This document shows, in pieces, positions 1-13,400 of a DNA stretch of 64,000 bases. Positions within the stretch are counted from its first letter, which is position 1, and each line of letters starts with the position of its first letter. The stretch comes from Cardiocondyla obscurior (Eukaryota; Arthropoda; Insecta; Hymenoptera; Formicidae), in assembly GCF_019399895.1 (NCBI RefSeq), contig NC_091876.1:2022381-2086380 (forward strand). The letters run 5' to 3'. The notes below the pieces were generated by a model. That model was not told where the DNA came from. It did not search any database and saw nothing but the letters and a program-made list of their open reading frames with translations. Made by a program: the position numbers and the translations under genes.

Positions 1-683
1 CTGAATTTTTAATCGGCATGAAATATCATAACCGCGCTTCTCAGCAGTGTCCTCTTTCTCCGTCTCATCTCTCCCTCCCCCTCTCCCCCCTCGTTGTTCC
101 ATCGTCGATTTTGTCGAGTTGTCTCGGTTCGCGGACTCGTTAGCACGCCAAGAAAAAGCGACGCGTGGAATAATGACAGAGAGTTAATAAATGCGGCGCG
201 TAAAACGCGCGCGAGCGCGCGGTTTCACGCTTGACCCGCCGTGTGGTTTCACGCGGCGCAGCCTCCCGCTTTCACGTTGCGCAAAACATCATTTGGTGTC
301 TCCGACAGTCAACGGCGCTTGCAATTTTTACAGTTTGCAGTCTTTCTTTTTTTTTCTCCCCTCGTTCTATCCTAGCGGCAGCTCTCGAGATCAGCGCCGC
401 GGTCCGTTACGACAAAACGCACACTCGATCATTCGAAGCGATGCCCACTGATTTGCGACGACTCTTCCTTTTTTTTTTTTTTTCCTCTCCTCATCTTCTC
501 GCCTTTCTTTTCCCTTGACGTTCAACAACTGCGACAACTGTGACAGATCTCTGGGAAAATATCTCAGATTTATTTGCGCGTAACGGGAGTGCAGTCGGAG
601 ATAATGCTTTGGTCATTTCGTTAGCGTAATGTAATAATATTGCTGCGAGCTTACCTGAGAAAATTTTCTTTCTCTTTTTCAGA
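1..683 (+). promoter_or_regulatory. Probable MICAL-like promoter / non-coding first exon region
   Basis: CpG-rich with T-rich tracts (about 349, 466-483). An Inr-like TCATTC lies at 429-434, but no DPE sits at the right spacing. The start-codon exon begins at 684 with a clear acceptor, so a non-coding exon 1 lies here or to the left of the window. The open frames here are compositional and resemble nothing. Confidence 0.4.
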
Positions 684-962
684 AGCTGAACTATTACGGC
701 GCGGAAGAAATCAGACTGACGACCGCAGAGAGGCCATAGAGGAGCCGAGTGAAAGAAAGGTGGCCACTAGAGGAATCGTAAAAGGGAGGAAAAAAAAAAA
801 GGGAGGCACGATGGGCGAGAGACGCGGTACGAAGGCGTTGGAGCTCTGGTGCCGGCGGATCACCGACGGTTATCCAGGTGTAAACGTGCAAAACATGACC
901 ACCTCCTGGAGAGACGGACTCGCCTTCTGCGCTATGATTCATCACTTTCGGCCGGACCTCAT
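684..962 (+). other. Mical-like: MICAL-like exon 2: 5' UTR end, start codon, first half of CH domain
   Basis: A polypyrimidine tract and CAG at 681-683 precede the exon, and GTAAGT follows 962. Translation starts at 811 with MGERRGTKALELWCRRI and runs to FRPDL plus two bases (AT) of an Ile codon completed in the next exon. The actin-binding-type CH core is visible (TSWRDGLAFCAMIHHFRPDL). An upstream non-coding exon must lie before 684. The CpG-rich stretch at 1-540 is the likely promoter/first-exon region, but I cannot fix its donor or TSS. Confidence 0.9.
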
Positions 963-3900
963 GTAAGTTCTTAACGCACATGTAATCACTCCGTTGTAAC
1001 GTGGCAAACGTCTCGGAAAGATATCATATTACTCGGGTAACGACGCGAAAGTATTTTCCATCGTTTATCGAACGAGTATCGTAATGGTGCTCTCTCTCCA
1101 ACCGTGCCATAATATGCCGTAGGAACAATCTACTCCAATTGCTCGTGTATATACGCCTCTTAAAAGCGCGACTTTAATCCGCACGTTGCCCGATTCTTAG
1201 CGCGACTTCGAATTGTCCTCGTTAAGCCGATTGTCTCGTAAATTAAATGAAAGAAAACCCTCGAGTGTCTCATCGTCCGGCTCGGTCGCGTTTTATCTTA
1301 ATTACGCGTAAATCAAGTAAAAGAGAGCTCGAGTCTTCACGCGTCTAGGTCGTATTTCATCTTAATCACCCGCAGTTTGTAGACCATCTCTCCTCTTTTT
1401 CTCGCCGAGAAAAGTTTTTTTTTTTTTTTTTTAGTCCGGCGTGAATATTTCGTCACAATTATTTCACCCTCGCCGTCATCAGGTATTCAATATCAGACGC
1501 GATAGGAAAATTGAGAAATTCATAGATGCGTTCGGTGTTGGAGGAGTTATTAAGATATCGGGGAATCTCTCGGGGGTAGTCCTCGTGGATGCAAAGATCC
1601 GGAGATTCCGAGGTGTCTTTAACGGATTGTCCTCTTGATAGTAATCCCAGGATTTCGCATCGCTGGCGCTCGGCGACGAAGGAAGGTCCTTCTAAAAATA
1701 GAAGTTCAGTGAATTGACGATCGATAAAGCAACAGCAGCCTGCACCCATCACACAGCGAGTGTGCCCCGGTGTTTTATAGGTGATAATGGAATGCATCCG
1801 GAATTGTGTCGCGTCGCTACGCGCTGTAAAACCGAACGGCCCCTGCATCCGCGAAGATATTCCCCTGGAAACTATTCTATTTTTCACCGTTTTCTGTTTG
1901 GCTTTTTTTTTCTTTTTTCTTTTTTTTTTTTCTTTCCAGACGTGTTTTTCTTTAAATTACAGCTTGCCGACGGTACACGCTTTAACCCAGTTTTACGTTG
2001 CATAATTCCCAATGTGTTACGGAATGTAACCTGCTTTCTTAACTGGTCGGACCCTGACAATTTGCATTTCTTCACGTAATCATAACGTTAATTTTAATTA
2101 CAGTTTTAATGAAGGGAATGAAAATAATGTTAGCGCTCGCGAGATTTTAATGCCCTCCTGTTTTACACGTAATTAATAAACCGTAAAATACGAAGCTGAC
2201 ACGATGGATATCGCGGAGATTTGTTTTTGACAATTTATCGAGACTAACAACGACACGCTCGCTCTTTCCTGGCGACCCTCCAAAAAACCGCGCTAGCTGG
2301 TCGAAAACATGTGATAATTATCGCTAGGGAATAAACAACGCAAGCGAATATCTTCTTGCAACAGAAATCGCTTCGACGATTTGCGCAATTAATTTTCGTA
2401 CAGGATCAATAACTTAATATTTGCAACTCGAAATATATTAGAGCTAAGCCATAAAAGAGTTTGGAGATTGGATCGTTGCCCGCCTGTGCTCCGGTATATC
2501 GCTACAAGATATACTCTGTACAGATTAAGTGGCGTTTTTAAGAGAAATGAGCTTCTGCTCGTCGAAATGAGAGCTCCCGGTCTTTTGTCATTCTTTCACA
2601 AAAAGCCTCCTCGTCCTGGCTTTTTATCGACTTTATTCTACCCACTCGATTTCGTGTCAGGAACAAAATTAGATACTTTCAGGCACGGTGGACATGTGAT
2701 ATATTTTGCCCGCTTTCATTTTTACAATTAAACGAGGAACGTAATTATTTAAAAGTCAAAGTCGTTGACGGAATGTACGTAAAGTTGTGCTTTGAAAAAA
2801 TTGGCTGGTTTCTAAGAAAGAAGAAAAGAAAAAAAAAAATGCGACAGTCTTTTTGCAGAAAAAGTCGTTTGTTTATATGAGAATTCCTTTTAGAACTTTG
2901 CTTCAGTAGTCAAGGTCTCAGTCGACGAAGGGAATTCGCTTTTTATCGCGGACGAAGGATCGTTGCGCAGCTATTCTTCATTTCTCCTCCTCTTATTGTC
3001 TTGGCCGGTCCGGCAAAATCTACTCGGACGTAACGGCGGAGGCAATAAAACGGCGAGAAGTTTTCTTTTATTACCTTCCGTTCTCGCGGCTGAAACAAAA
3101 TTTTCTCCTTTCCTCCGCTTCCTTCCTCGTTTTCTCGGAGTGTGAACTTTGGAACTTCGCGGGTTATTTTAACTTCCGACAAGGGGGACAAAGAGATTCT
3201 CTGTCGCGATGCGCATAACGCCTCGCGAACGATTATTTTGCTATCCGTGTACAAAACGATTGAACGTTGGGGGGAAAACGCGGGGCCCGACCTTTATTGT
3301 CGAGTTGATGAATCAAAGAACTAGGTAGAATAACCCGGAAGAGTAACACGTGAGAGCGATCCCCGGCAAGAGGCGCGAGTGAAAGTGAAACCGTCCGACA
3401 GGTGTGCCTAACCGATCGAAGAATCACGTGGCGATGAGGAGATCTTTGCGCCTTTAGCGAAATTCGTGGGGGTCACGTTAATATCCTAGAATCCATTCGT
3501 AATTTCACCAGATACCGGCGATTACAACGACGTAATTGCGCGCGTGCGGATAAAATATTACGAATAAGCCGAAAGGCGAGCCTGCCGGGTTTTTCTTTCG
3601 CCGCCGTGATAAGAGACGGGGATAAGAAGAGCGTCACGGGGGAGGATGAGAATAAAAAAAAGATGGGTGTGGCCACCGTCTGGTGGAACTCTGACTCACC
3701 GTGACCTCGTCCTGGGACGGCCGGCCGAATTGTGACGAACCAGTGGTTTTATCGCCGGATTATTATTGAAAAGGAGCAGCCTCGATGCGATTGCCATTGC
3801 AATCGAAGGTAGAGATCGCGCGAGGTCTTACGGTCGCGCCGAAATTTCGCTCTGCGACGGTCGTTAGTAATCACGGCGCGATTTCGCATTATCGGGATTT

Positions 3901-6900
3901 CTGGCGTATACGCGCTATGCACGCTCGCGAAGAATGAATGACGTGTCGATTTCGTGCTCTACATAATTCGTAACAAAGGTTTAACATCCGCGCCGGTTGC
4001 CATCGCGCTATCAATCGAGCAGCCGAACTCGAGCATCAAACAGGTGCTCATCTTTCGACCTAGAATTTCAAGTATTACTTCAACTGCCGAGCAATATGCG
4101 GCCTGTGCACATATCGATTTACCTAAAAGTGGAGCACTCGTAGTCCGACGTATACAGTCGCGAAAAAAAAAAGAAGAAAAAAAAAAAGAAAAAGGAAAAA
4201 AGAAATAAGGTATCAATGCGCCATGAAAAGGAAGTAGAGCGTAAACCTGCGTATAATAATTGGCTGTAAATTGCGAGAAAACTATGTCCATTGAAATAAA
4301 AGCGGAATATTATATTTCTAGAGTCTAAGATTTATCCTCGCGGTTATTCAAAGGCTCGTGCTCTCTATTTTTTTTCCCCAGGATATTTTATCCCGGGTCG
4401 TCTTTTTGAGTCCCGGCAAATCGATCCTGAGATCTTTGAGAGATTTCGCCGGCAATATCGGCCTCGTTTCTTATTTGCAAGTGCGCCGACAGCAGGCTAT
4501 GATAGCGATATCAATTAATCATTTCAGATAACCCAGAAGCGGTAGAGAAAACAGTCATTTAAATTATTTCCGTTTATTGTATGAATTTATTGCATTTTTA
4601 TATTTTCATAAATAATGCATAGCTTTAGACAGGCCTGTCTAAATAACAAAAGCAGATTCGCGCGAGATGAATTTGCGGCACTTTTTCAGCCATGCGAAAG
4701 TTTAATTACGTTACCGTTTCCGACGTAATCTCCTTCGCCTACGTGTTTCCGGTATATTTTTATTATACACGATTTCTGTGTAGATTTCGCATCGACTGCC
4801 GTTATATTCTGATTTCAATAAAAATTAGAAAGTTAAAATACGAACGTATCAGAGTTTGCTTTTGCTTGCAAAAGTTATCAAGTTTTTTTTTTAATATTTA
4901 TTTTATTAGATACTGAGACACGCTTCGTTTTTTGCGTCGCGACTGTCGTTTATTTTCGCTTTATTAAGAACGTTATAATTGCGACGGATTTCGCGCGCAA
5001 TCGTTTTTTTTTTTTCCTTCTTTTTTTAATAAAGCTGAGGCGCGCACACTTAACCGCGTCGTTTACGACTCACATATTCAGCAGGAACGGCTATATATAC
5101 TCGGTCTAATGAAAAAAGCGATTCCCGCCATACACGCCCACGGATGATCGGCAATCTGATTTATTCAAGAAATCCTTTTTGCACATTCGACGTCTCATCG
5201 GGTGGCCTTCAGACGGAATAAATATGACCGAGAGTAACCGATAAGAAGATTAATACCGCTTAGCGAAAGACAGAAACTCAGGCTTCCTTCACTTTGCTTT
5301 TTCTTCTTTTCTGTTACAGCGATTTCAACAGCTTGAACAAGGATGACGTGTACAGAAACAACGAGCTGGCTTTCAGAACGGCCGAGCAGCATCTCGGGAT
5401 TCCTGCGCTTCTGGACGCCGAGGACATGGCGTCTTGTACAGTGCCCGATCGATTGTCCATTCTCACCTACCTCTCGCAGTTTTATCAAACTTTCGGAGGT
5501 AAGTCACGTCGTGATATATTTTTTTTTTTTCGCCGAAAGCAGGTCGGCTCTGTTATTAAAAGAAAGTAACGCTCGCAAATGCGGTTTAGCTTATCCGCGT
5601 TTTAATACGAGTTGTATGGAAAAATGAATCTTTATGCAAACTTAATTTGCATAATTTACATTTCTATCGCGATGCATCAGGGTTCGTACGATTTCTATCG
5701 AGATCCCTGTAGCCGTGAACAGCCGGCAAATTCGATTGCCTCTTGCACGCACGGTTAAAAACGTTCTCGCGATTTCGCGTCGCGTCTCCGACGGTGACAT
5801 TTTTTATTTCAATTCGCGGAGCGCAGACTGCGGAAAAAAAAGGTGGGGGGAGGGGGGTTTATCGGCACACACATCACGTTCGTTTTCAGGTTGAAATCAG
5901 CCAAGTCCGATCGACAGGCGTGACGTTCGAAACGTCGCGGCGCATTAATGTCTCGTATGCTCGACACGATCGCACGGCCCGTTAGTAAATGGGCCGCGCC
6001 GATTGCGCCCATGTCACCGATTGGTTTCTAGCTTTCTCCTCGTCGCGGGACCGGCGTATCTCTTGCAATTGTCCCTTCGATTAATATCGCACGTACGATG
6101 ACGTCTGTCGCGGAAGTCGCTCTATACGAGCCCCGAGGTCGGTATCTGCCCCGACAATACGAATCTCCAGAATACGAAGCGTGGATCGTTTAAGAATTTC
6201 GAGTAATTTTTTTTTTATAGATAATTTTATAGATAATTTTGCCGAAATTTTTCTTGTTTCGTTTACGGTATGATTTGCGATATCTTTGCACTTTTTACGA
6301 GCGACAGCACGAGACTGTGGCTTCGTACGAAAAAAAATAAAAAAAAAACGTGAAGAAGCTTGTGCCGATGTGTTTCATTTGTCGTTTTTATCGGCCCCGC
6401 TGGTTATCTCTGATTATCAGGAGCGCAATTAGCTGGCTGTCCGATTGCGAGGCTGGCTTTGAAAATTTGAGTAGCCACTTGTTGAGTCGCCGCAAGATTT
6501 GCATTCCTTTTTCCGCGGCTTTTTCGCCTATCTCGATCGGAAAATAGCTGCCGCTAACATCGACCCCTTTACGTTATCGTTTACAACCACTTGTTGAACG
6601 AACGTTATTACGTCGTCCTCGCCGTTGTTGCGAAATTTTCGTTCGTCTTTGCGGCGACAAATGCGAATTTATGAGTGATTAAACGCGTCTCGCGGGCAGG
6701 ATTTATTATTTTTTTTTCTTTCTTTTATTCAAACATCTGCACGAATAATCCCGTTAGTTATAATTTATACTATTATCGCGCGCATTAAATTTATCTTGTC
6801 CCGTTAAATAGCGATTCTTCAAAAGAACCGATTTGAAAACATTTTTAAAAGTAATATTTCTTAAAGACCGAGCCAGTGTTTCGATCGATAAAAAACTTGC

Positions 6901-9900
6901 TAAAAAAAAAATCACGTTTGAAAAGTTAAACTTTAATAGTAAATCAAACGGATATTTCATGTATTGCGATCCCTTTTTTTTTCTTAGCTGACTCGTACCG
7001 AGAAGATTGGCGTAAATTGTTCCATCTTCAAGTCCCGACTCGCTTTGAAACCCGGCGGCGTTTCGTTACGCAGAACGTCGATGTTATAACGTGCCTCTCT
7101 CGCGTCGTGATCTCTAATCTTCGTGCTCTGCAATCGCGCTCGCAGCTGCGAGCGCGGGGAAGCACGCGATTTGCCGAGGATATCATTCGAGCTTATTAAG
7201 CGATCTACGCGTCGCTAGAGACGAGATATTCGCCCCGATGCCCGATAATCTATTAAAAATTTCCTTGTTTTTTATTTTTTTTTTTTTATCTTTTATTCCG
7301 CATCTCGCATCCTCTTGGAATTTCAGTCTCGAATTAACAGTACCGTTAACCTTTGAACGACGTCTAATCTCGCGACGAGGAGGAAGGAAGACGGGACCCG
7401 TTGCATTGTATAATAAATGGTCGGCCGGTCGCGAATTAACGCGATCGCGAGGACCTACCTGAGCGTACCCTGAAATCACTACCTGCAACGAGAAAATTAC
7501 TCGGTAGCCGATGTCCCGGGCCGCTTTATAGCTACATTAGACCGCGTTCTCGCAGTCGGGATTGGACTCGGCGCTTCTCCCGGACGAGCGGACGATAATG
7601 CTGAACGTTCGTCTTGCTTTATAGCGCGGCGAGCGGCTAAGCGGAAGATGGAGATGCACTTATCAAATCTTGCTACTACAGAGGATACTCCCTCGGCCAC
7701 TCTCTACTTACAACGCGTCGCGTTCAGCAGTATCGACCGCGCCGGTGATAAAACGAGAGAATAGAAAACCGAGATAAATGAGCTTCCCCGAGCGAAGCCT
7801 GGTTATTACAATGCGCATTTCGCATTCCTATCTCCCGCTGGAAAAAGAGAGGCTTGCGCGGGGAAAAAAAAAAAAAAAATAATGTCGCGCGAATTTACAC
7901 TTTGAATTGCACGCGGGTTGAATCGGCATAAATAAGCAGTTTTATGCAAATGCACCGAGCCGGATAACTCTTTCTCCGTATCGCCCTGCAAAGAAGTCAA
8001 TATTGTCGTACGAATAGAGGCATACTTCCCGCTGCTACTCACCGATCGCAAGTCGATTGATATTTTTAGCCGAGACGTGCATAAATACACTTGTTGCGAA
8101 AGACACTCGCGCGAATTGACGAGAACGTTACGCTTTTCACAGGATCTTCACCCAGTCGTTTGGCGACGAGTAGGACGGCCGAAGCCGACGCTGACGAGAG
8201 GATCGCCCCCGTTCCGGAATCTCCTAAACAAAAGGTGAGCTACGATCAGTTTGGTCGGGTCCGATCGAGGACAAAAAACACGCTTTTCGTAACTTCCTTC
8301 TGCCCGGCTCCTCTCCTTTAATAAACGTCATTACGTAATTTTATACGTAGTTATATAGTTTCGTAAGTACTGCGAGCTTTGGAAGCTCCTTCAAGCTTTT
8401 TCCAGAGTGGAGAACTACGCGTCGTGACACGTTGAGCGTTGAGTTGATACTCCTTGTTAGCTTACGCAATCGCGAATCACCTTCGCGGGAAATTATTCGC
8501 TGTATCGAGTATAGCTGCGACAAATCGTTTCACTTTCCGCGGACTTGAACGCGACGTCGCGAATTGGTGGTCGGTCCAGCGATCGCGTGGACTTTACGAG
8601 CCACGTGTTACATGACTTTGACGCTGCTCGATGTATTAATCATTTTTCTTTTTTCTTGCTTTCGTCTCTCTCTTTCTCTTTCTTTTTCTTTAGCCGCGTA
8701 ATACGTATTCGTTGCGAGACCGGTCGACCTACTTTGCCGTTCGGTTTCAGACGGGCATTTATAAGCGTGCTGGAAAATATTCCGAATTTCTTCGCGTTAG
8801 ATCGCAGACGGGAGTCTCGAGGACAGCTTTCGAGCTGTGCGTATCGGCCATTCTTGCGCGGTTTACCTTGACACCGGACCGTGCTGCAACAACAACCAAC
8901 AACAAATGCCATCGTCGTTGCATTTGCGTAATCACGCGCGCATTATCGACACACACACACATTCATACATACACTCACACACTCGCGAGCGTTCCCCCTT
9001 TTTTTTTTCCAATCTTTACGTACACACACGCGGGCACGTGCCCTTTTTCCATTATCTCGCTCAAAGACCGGTCGCAGATGGGAGCGTAGGCGACGAGAGA
9101 TAGGCCTGCTCGTCCACACGATTGCACACACGTAGTAACGACGCACCCTGCATGGACGGTCGATTATATTTTTCTGTCAATTGCATTTCAGGATCCGTTA
9201 GTTTTACACACTCGCGAAAGATGCGACGGCGATAAATGGACGTAGTTGTTATGCAATGTGCAACTGTGCTGTATGCCTCGTGTGAAATAATTTTGCACCT
9301 TCGGCGGCTTTGTGGCCTCTAGCGAATGATCAATTGCAGTCAGCTCCGTCAGTGTTTCAGAGTGTCTTAGTTTTACATGTTGCGAATACGAAAATTTGTC
9401 ATGTCTGCTACGTCTGCCGCCTGTCACTCTCGTCCAAAAAAAAAAAAAAAAAATTAAGAGAAAAGAAAGAAAACCTTTTGTGCTACGTCGTTCCTCTTTC
9501 CAGACCTTCGTGCAACAAAAGCCGCCGCGATCTCGCAACTGCTCGCAAACTCTTCCGCGTAGAAAAACGACTCGAGAGAGAATAACGCCCCGGTGTACGC
9601 GAAACGAACGAGTCCCGATGGAGAAGCGCGCAATTAGCGTGCACCGCGTCTGTCCCGGGGACCCATTCAGTCGGTGATTTCGTAGCCAACAATGACCGCT
9701 TCTGTCAATCACGCCGGCCGTTTCCGTGATCCCGATTCCGGTCACTTCCTCGCGCTTGCCAACGTCCACTATCGCCGCTCATTGTTAGACCGACGCAGAT
9801 AATCGTCTTTAATACGCGATTGCTCGACAACGCGACGAAAACGGCGAGAAAACGTCCGGAGGATCTAGCGAATTGCGGAAAAACCCGGGACCGTATTAAA

Positions 9901-10403
9901 AAAAAAAGAAATATTCGTTCAATTATTTTTCTGCTCATTGTGTATTCGTACCAGTATCGACAGCTACCTCGTCTTCCTTTCCTTCGAAACCCCCTTTGCC
10001 TTCGCGCGTGCAAGAAGTTACTCCCGCTTCGAAACCGGCCGTAGTTTACTCTCGAATTTCTTCAAAGTCCTCTCGACGGCCCGGCGGTGTTTCCAACATT
10101 ATTTCCGAGTAACCGCGAATAGCGGAGTTTCTCAGTAGACGCCTACTAGGACTCTGAAAATGTTGCTTGACTGGTTCAAAGTAGAAGTCACGCGAGCGCT
10201 AGGTCAGATTCTGTTACGGAGTTGTGACAATTCCGGTGGCAGACGTTATAAGGCGTTAGAGAAAAGTTCGCCGTGCGATTCGTCGATCGTGTGTCGCGTG
10301 GTGATTAACTCGTTTGCAGTATTGTATCAACGTGACGCGACGCGATATGCGATTACGAAATCCTGGCTGTTTCGCCGGATATCGCGGACTTGGTCTCTCG
10401 TTC

Positions 10404-10435
<32 letters not shown>

Positions 10436-13400
10436 TGGTCGTGCAACTCGGTTCGCTCAAATAAAACGAGTCGGTGAAATAATGTAGCGTGTACGTTCTC
10501 GCGTGGGTCGAGTTTCGTTTATTACGGCTTCGCGCAAACTGCCCACCATACTTGAGCCGACGCACGTGAGTCACTCGGTAAGCCTACAAAGACCATCCGT
10601 CTGGTTGACGTGAAGCGAAAAATCTGCCTGTAAATGCCGGCGTGGGTTATTCCAATGAAAATTAATCGAGGCGCAATTATTTCGCTCGCGAATACGCGCG
10701 AATCGAAGCTAACCGGGGGAAAAAAACTCTCGGTACGTTCCTCGCATCGAAGCGTATGTGTCAAATCCCATCTCTCACCGTATGTTTTTGTTCTCCAGGA
10801 GGAAAGCTTGGACTTAATGGGGCAATATAAACCTGAAATATTCTGCTAGAAGGTAATTCTCGCTTTGTCGTTATTGTTTTGCTTGCCTATGGTTGATCGT
10901 TGTTAGGTAACTTGCATGCTGGCATGTACCGACACACATACGCACCACATATGCGGCTGCGATCATTTGATAACGCGCACGGGTGTAATTTGGGTGAAAG
11001 AAAACGGGAGATTTATACCCGGCGGGATTATATCTCCTTCTTTTTATTTATTTTTATTTTTTTTTCCCCATCGATAACGGGAGAGAAAGAGCGTGGAAGT
11101 AGAAATCCCAGCGTCGCGGTCAGACTGGACTCGAAAAAGAAGGCGGAGGTAAAAGAATCGAGTTTTGCAAAGAAGCTCGCGCAGCCTCTGCTCGACTCGC
11201 GGTTCTCGCACCGGACGGCCTGTCTTATTACTACTTGTAGAAATTGTCACGTTTTCTCACGTCATGCTAGCTAACGACACTGATGAGCAGGGCGGCATTA
11301 TTCACCGTTTATTTCACGTTTTTTTTTTCCCATTTTTTTTTTTTTCCTTTTTTTTTATACACTACACGCATAAACGTAGTCGTCGCAGTCGTCGGACGGA
11401 TACGTTTGCGCTTCTCTCTCGCTGGAAAATAAATTCGCGGTTGCGCAAAGGTTTGTCTGGGAAGCGCGATGCGAGAACGTTGCGAGTTTCAATGAGTTGT
11501 AAGATACGAATCGTCGTCGCGAAAGTCCTGTCACGTTTCTCGCGACCAGAGAACTCTTCTGTCGGAATAAACGATTCGCATGGCTGTGTGCCGACGTGCT
11601 GTATTCTTTGCATTTTTTTTTTCTTTTTTTAAATTTTGGCTGCCCGGAAAAAGCAAGTCGAATAATCGTCTGGCGACGCCTCGCGCCTGTTCCATTGTAT
11701 ATATAAATATTAATTAATAATCGCCTCCTCAATTTCTCCGCGCGAAAGTTTATCGGCTTGCGCCGAAATACTAGCCCACCAGCGGTTACGTTATTCGCAT
11801 CATTTACGGAGCCAAATGAACGCCGGGGAAGGTAATTAATCGTGAGCGGCGACTCGCCTGAACACGACGTTCTATTTATAAGTCATTGGCATTCGTTGCG
11901 TATGCCCGATACGCGCACACGCACGCGTGCGGTCGCTCACTCATGTAATAGAAATCGGATGCGCGGTCAGCAGCCTCTCTCCGCGAGTTCCACACAGTTC
12001 GTATCCCCCCGGTGTGTCGGCATCCTCGGTGCGAGGATCTCATTTATATAATTACGGTAAGGAAGCACCGAAATTTCCCTCACGGCTTACTTTCTTCCGA
12101 GACAAAGGCTTCATTTAACCGCGAATCAATTCTCACGTATACGCCAACGTTCGGCGGCGGGAATGCGTAATACGCGTGCGGTAAAAGCCTCGAAACTGAG
12201 AGGCGTGCCGACGAATATGTAACGAAGGTACCTAAATTTTCGGTGGCACCGAGAGCGACGTGTCGCCGACGCGAAAAGCCGATTAACGTTGCGTTCGTCG
12301 CCGATTAAATTAATTAATCGTGCGTTTAATGCCGCTGCGAGAATCGATACGCGGGGATGGCTTGTCGAAGGCCAATGTTTACGCACTTTGCAAAATCGTC
12401 GACGCGAAATGCCGCGGTGACACGCCAGCGTTTCGGCAGACCCGCGGCATTCTCAACCCAGATCCCGTTTAATTAATCGCGTAGGTAATCACGTTACGAG
12501 TATGCCAATAAAAATGTATTGACTCTCGGCACGCTCGCGATAACGCGGTATTTATTTAACAGCGCGAAGAGAAAGCGATTGCGATGAAATTAAATCACGA
12601 AGCAGTTTTTTTTTCCTTTTTTTCTCCCTTTTTATTTATTATTATTTTATATCATTTCACGATTGATCGCGCTTTATTTAGCCGTTTATGAAAAACTCGT
12701 GCGGGGCACGCCGATGAAACTTTAACGGGGAATTGATCTTTCAGTTAGCCAACTATCGTTCAATTGCATTTGGTGCAATTGATCAAGAGAAAGATCAACA
12801 GCGGGTACTTTAGTCGTTGCAGATGGGCGACGAAAGATGCTCGAGAATAGATTGCCTGTTATTACATATTATTCATCGCTCATTAATTAAATCAATTTTC
12901 TTTCAACTCGAATCTCATTTACGTACGCGTATAAATAAATAGGAGCCGGTAATAAATTTTTCATGATTTCTACGTGTCTGTCAAAGAAGAACATAAAGAG
13001 AGAGAGAGAGAGAAATAGGGAAAAGAAATTTCTTTGTAGACTTTTACATAGAATCAATATTTCTGTAATGTCAAATAATATCAAAATAATGCTCAATAAA
13101 ACGTCTGCGATATTGAAATATCGTAAAATTTTTTCTCACAGTGCCGAATGTTCCTAGACCGCGGGCACAAAGAAATTCGGAGAATCTCCCTCGCGTTCTT
13201 ACGTCAATACTCGGAAAGTTGAAAAAGGAGTTCCAGAAAAAGAATATTCTACGTACAGTCACCGGGGCTCTCACAATCCCCGGAGCTTCGACGAGTAATG
13301 CACGTTTCATTTTTCCACGACAAAGATTTAACATGATGCCGTTCTTTTCTTATCCCGAAACGTTACCTTTCTCATTATTACGCCGCGCGATACACCAGCG

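Noticed and set aside
9188..9769. 193-codon minus-strand open frame in a MICAL-like intron
   Set aside because: No recognisable domain, an F-run coded by an A-run, no splice or promoter context.
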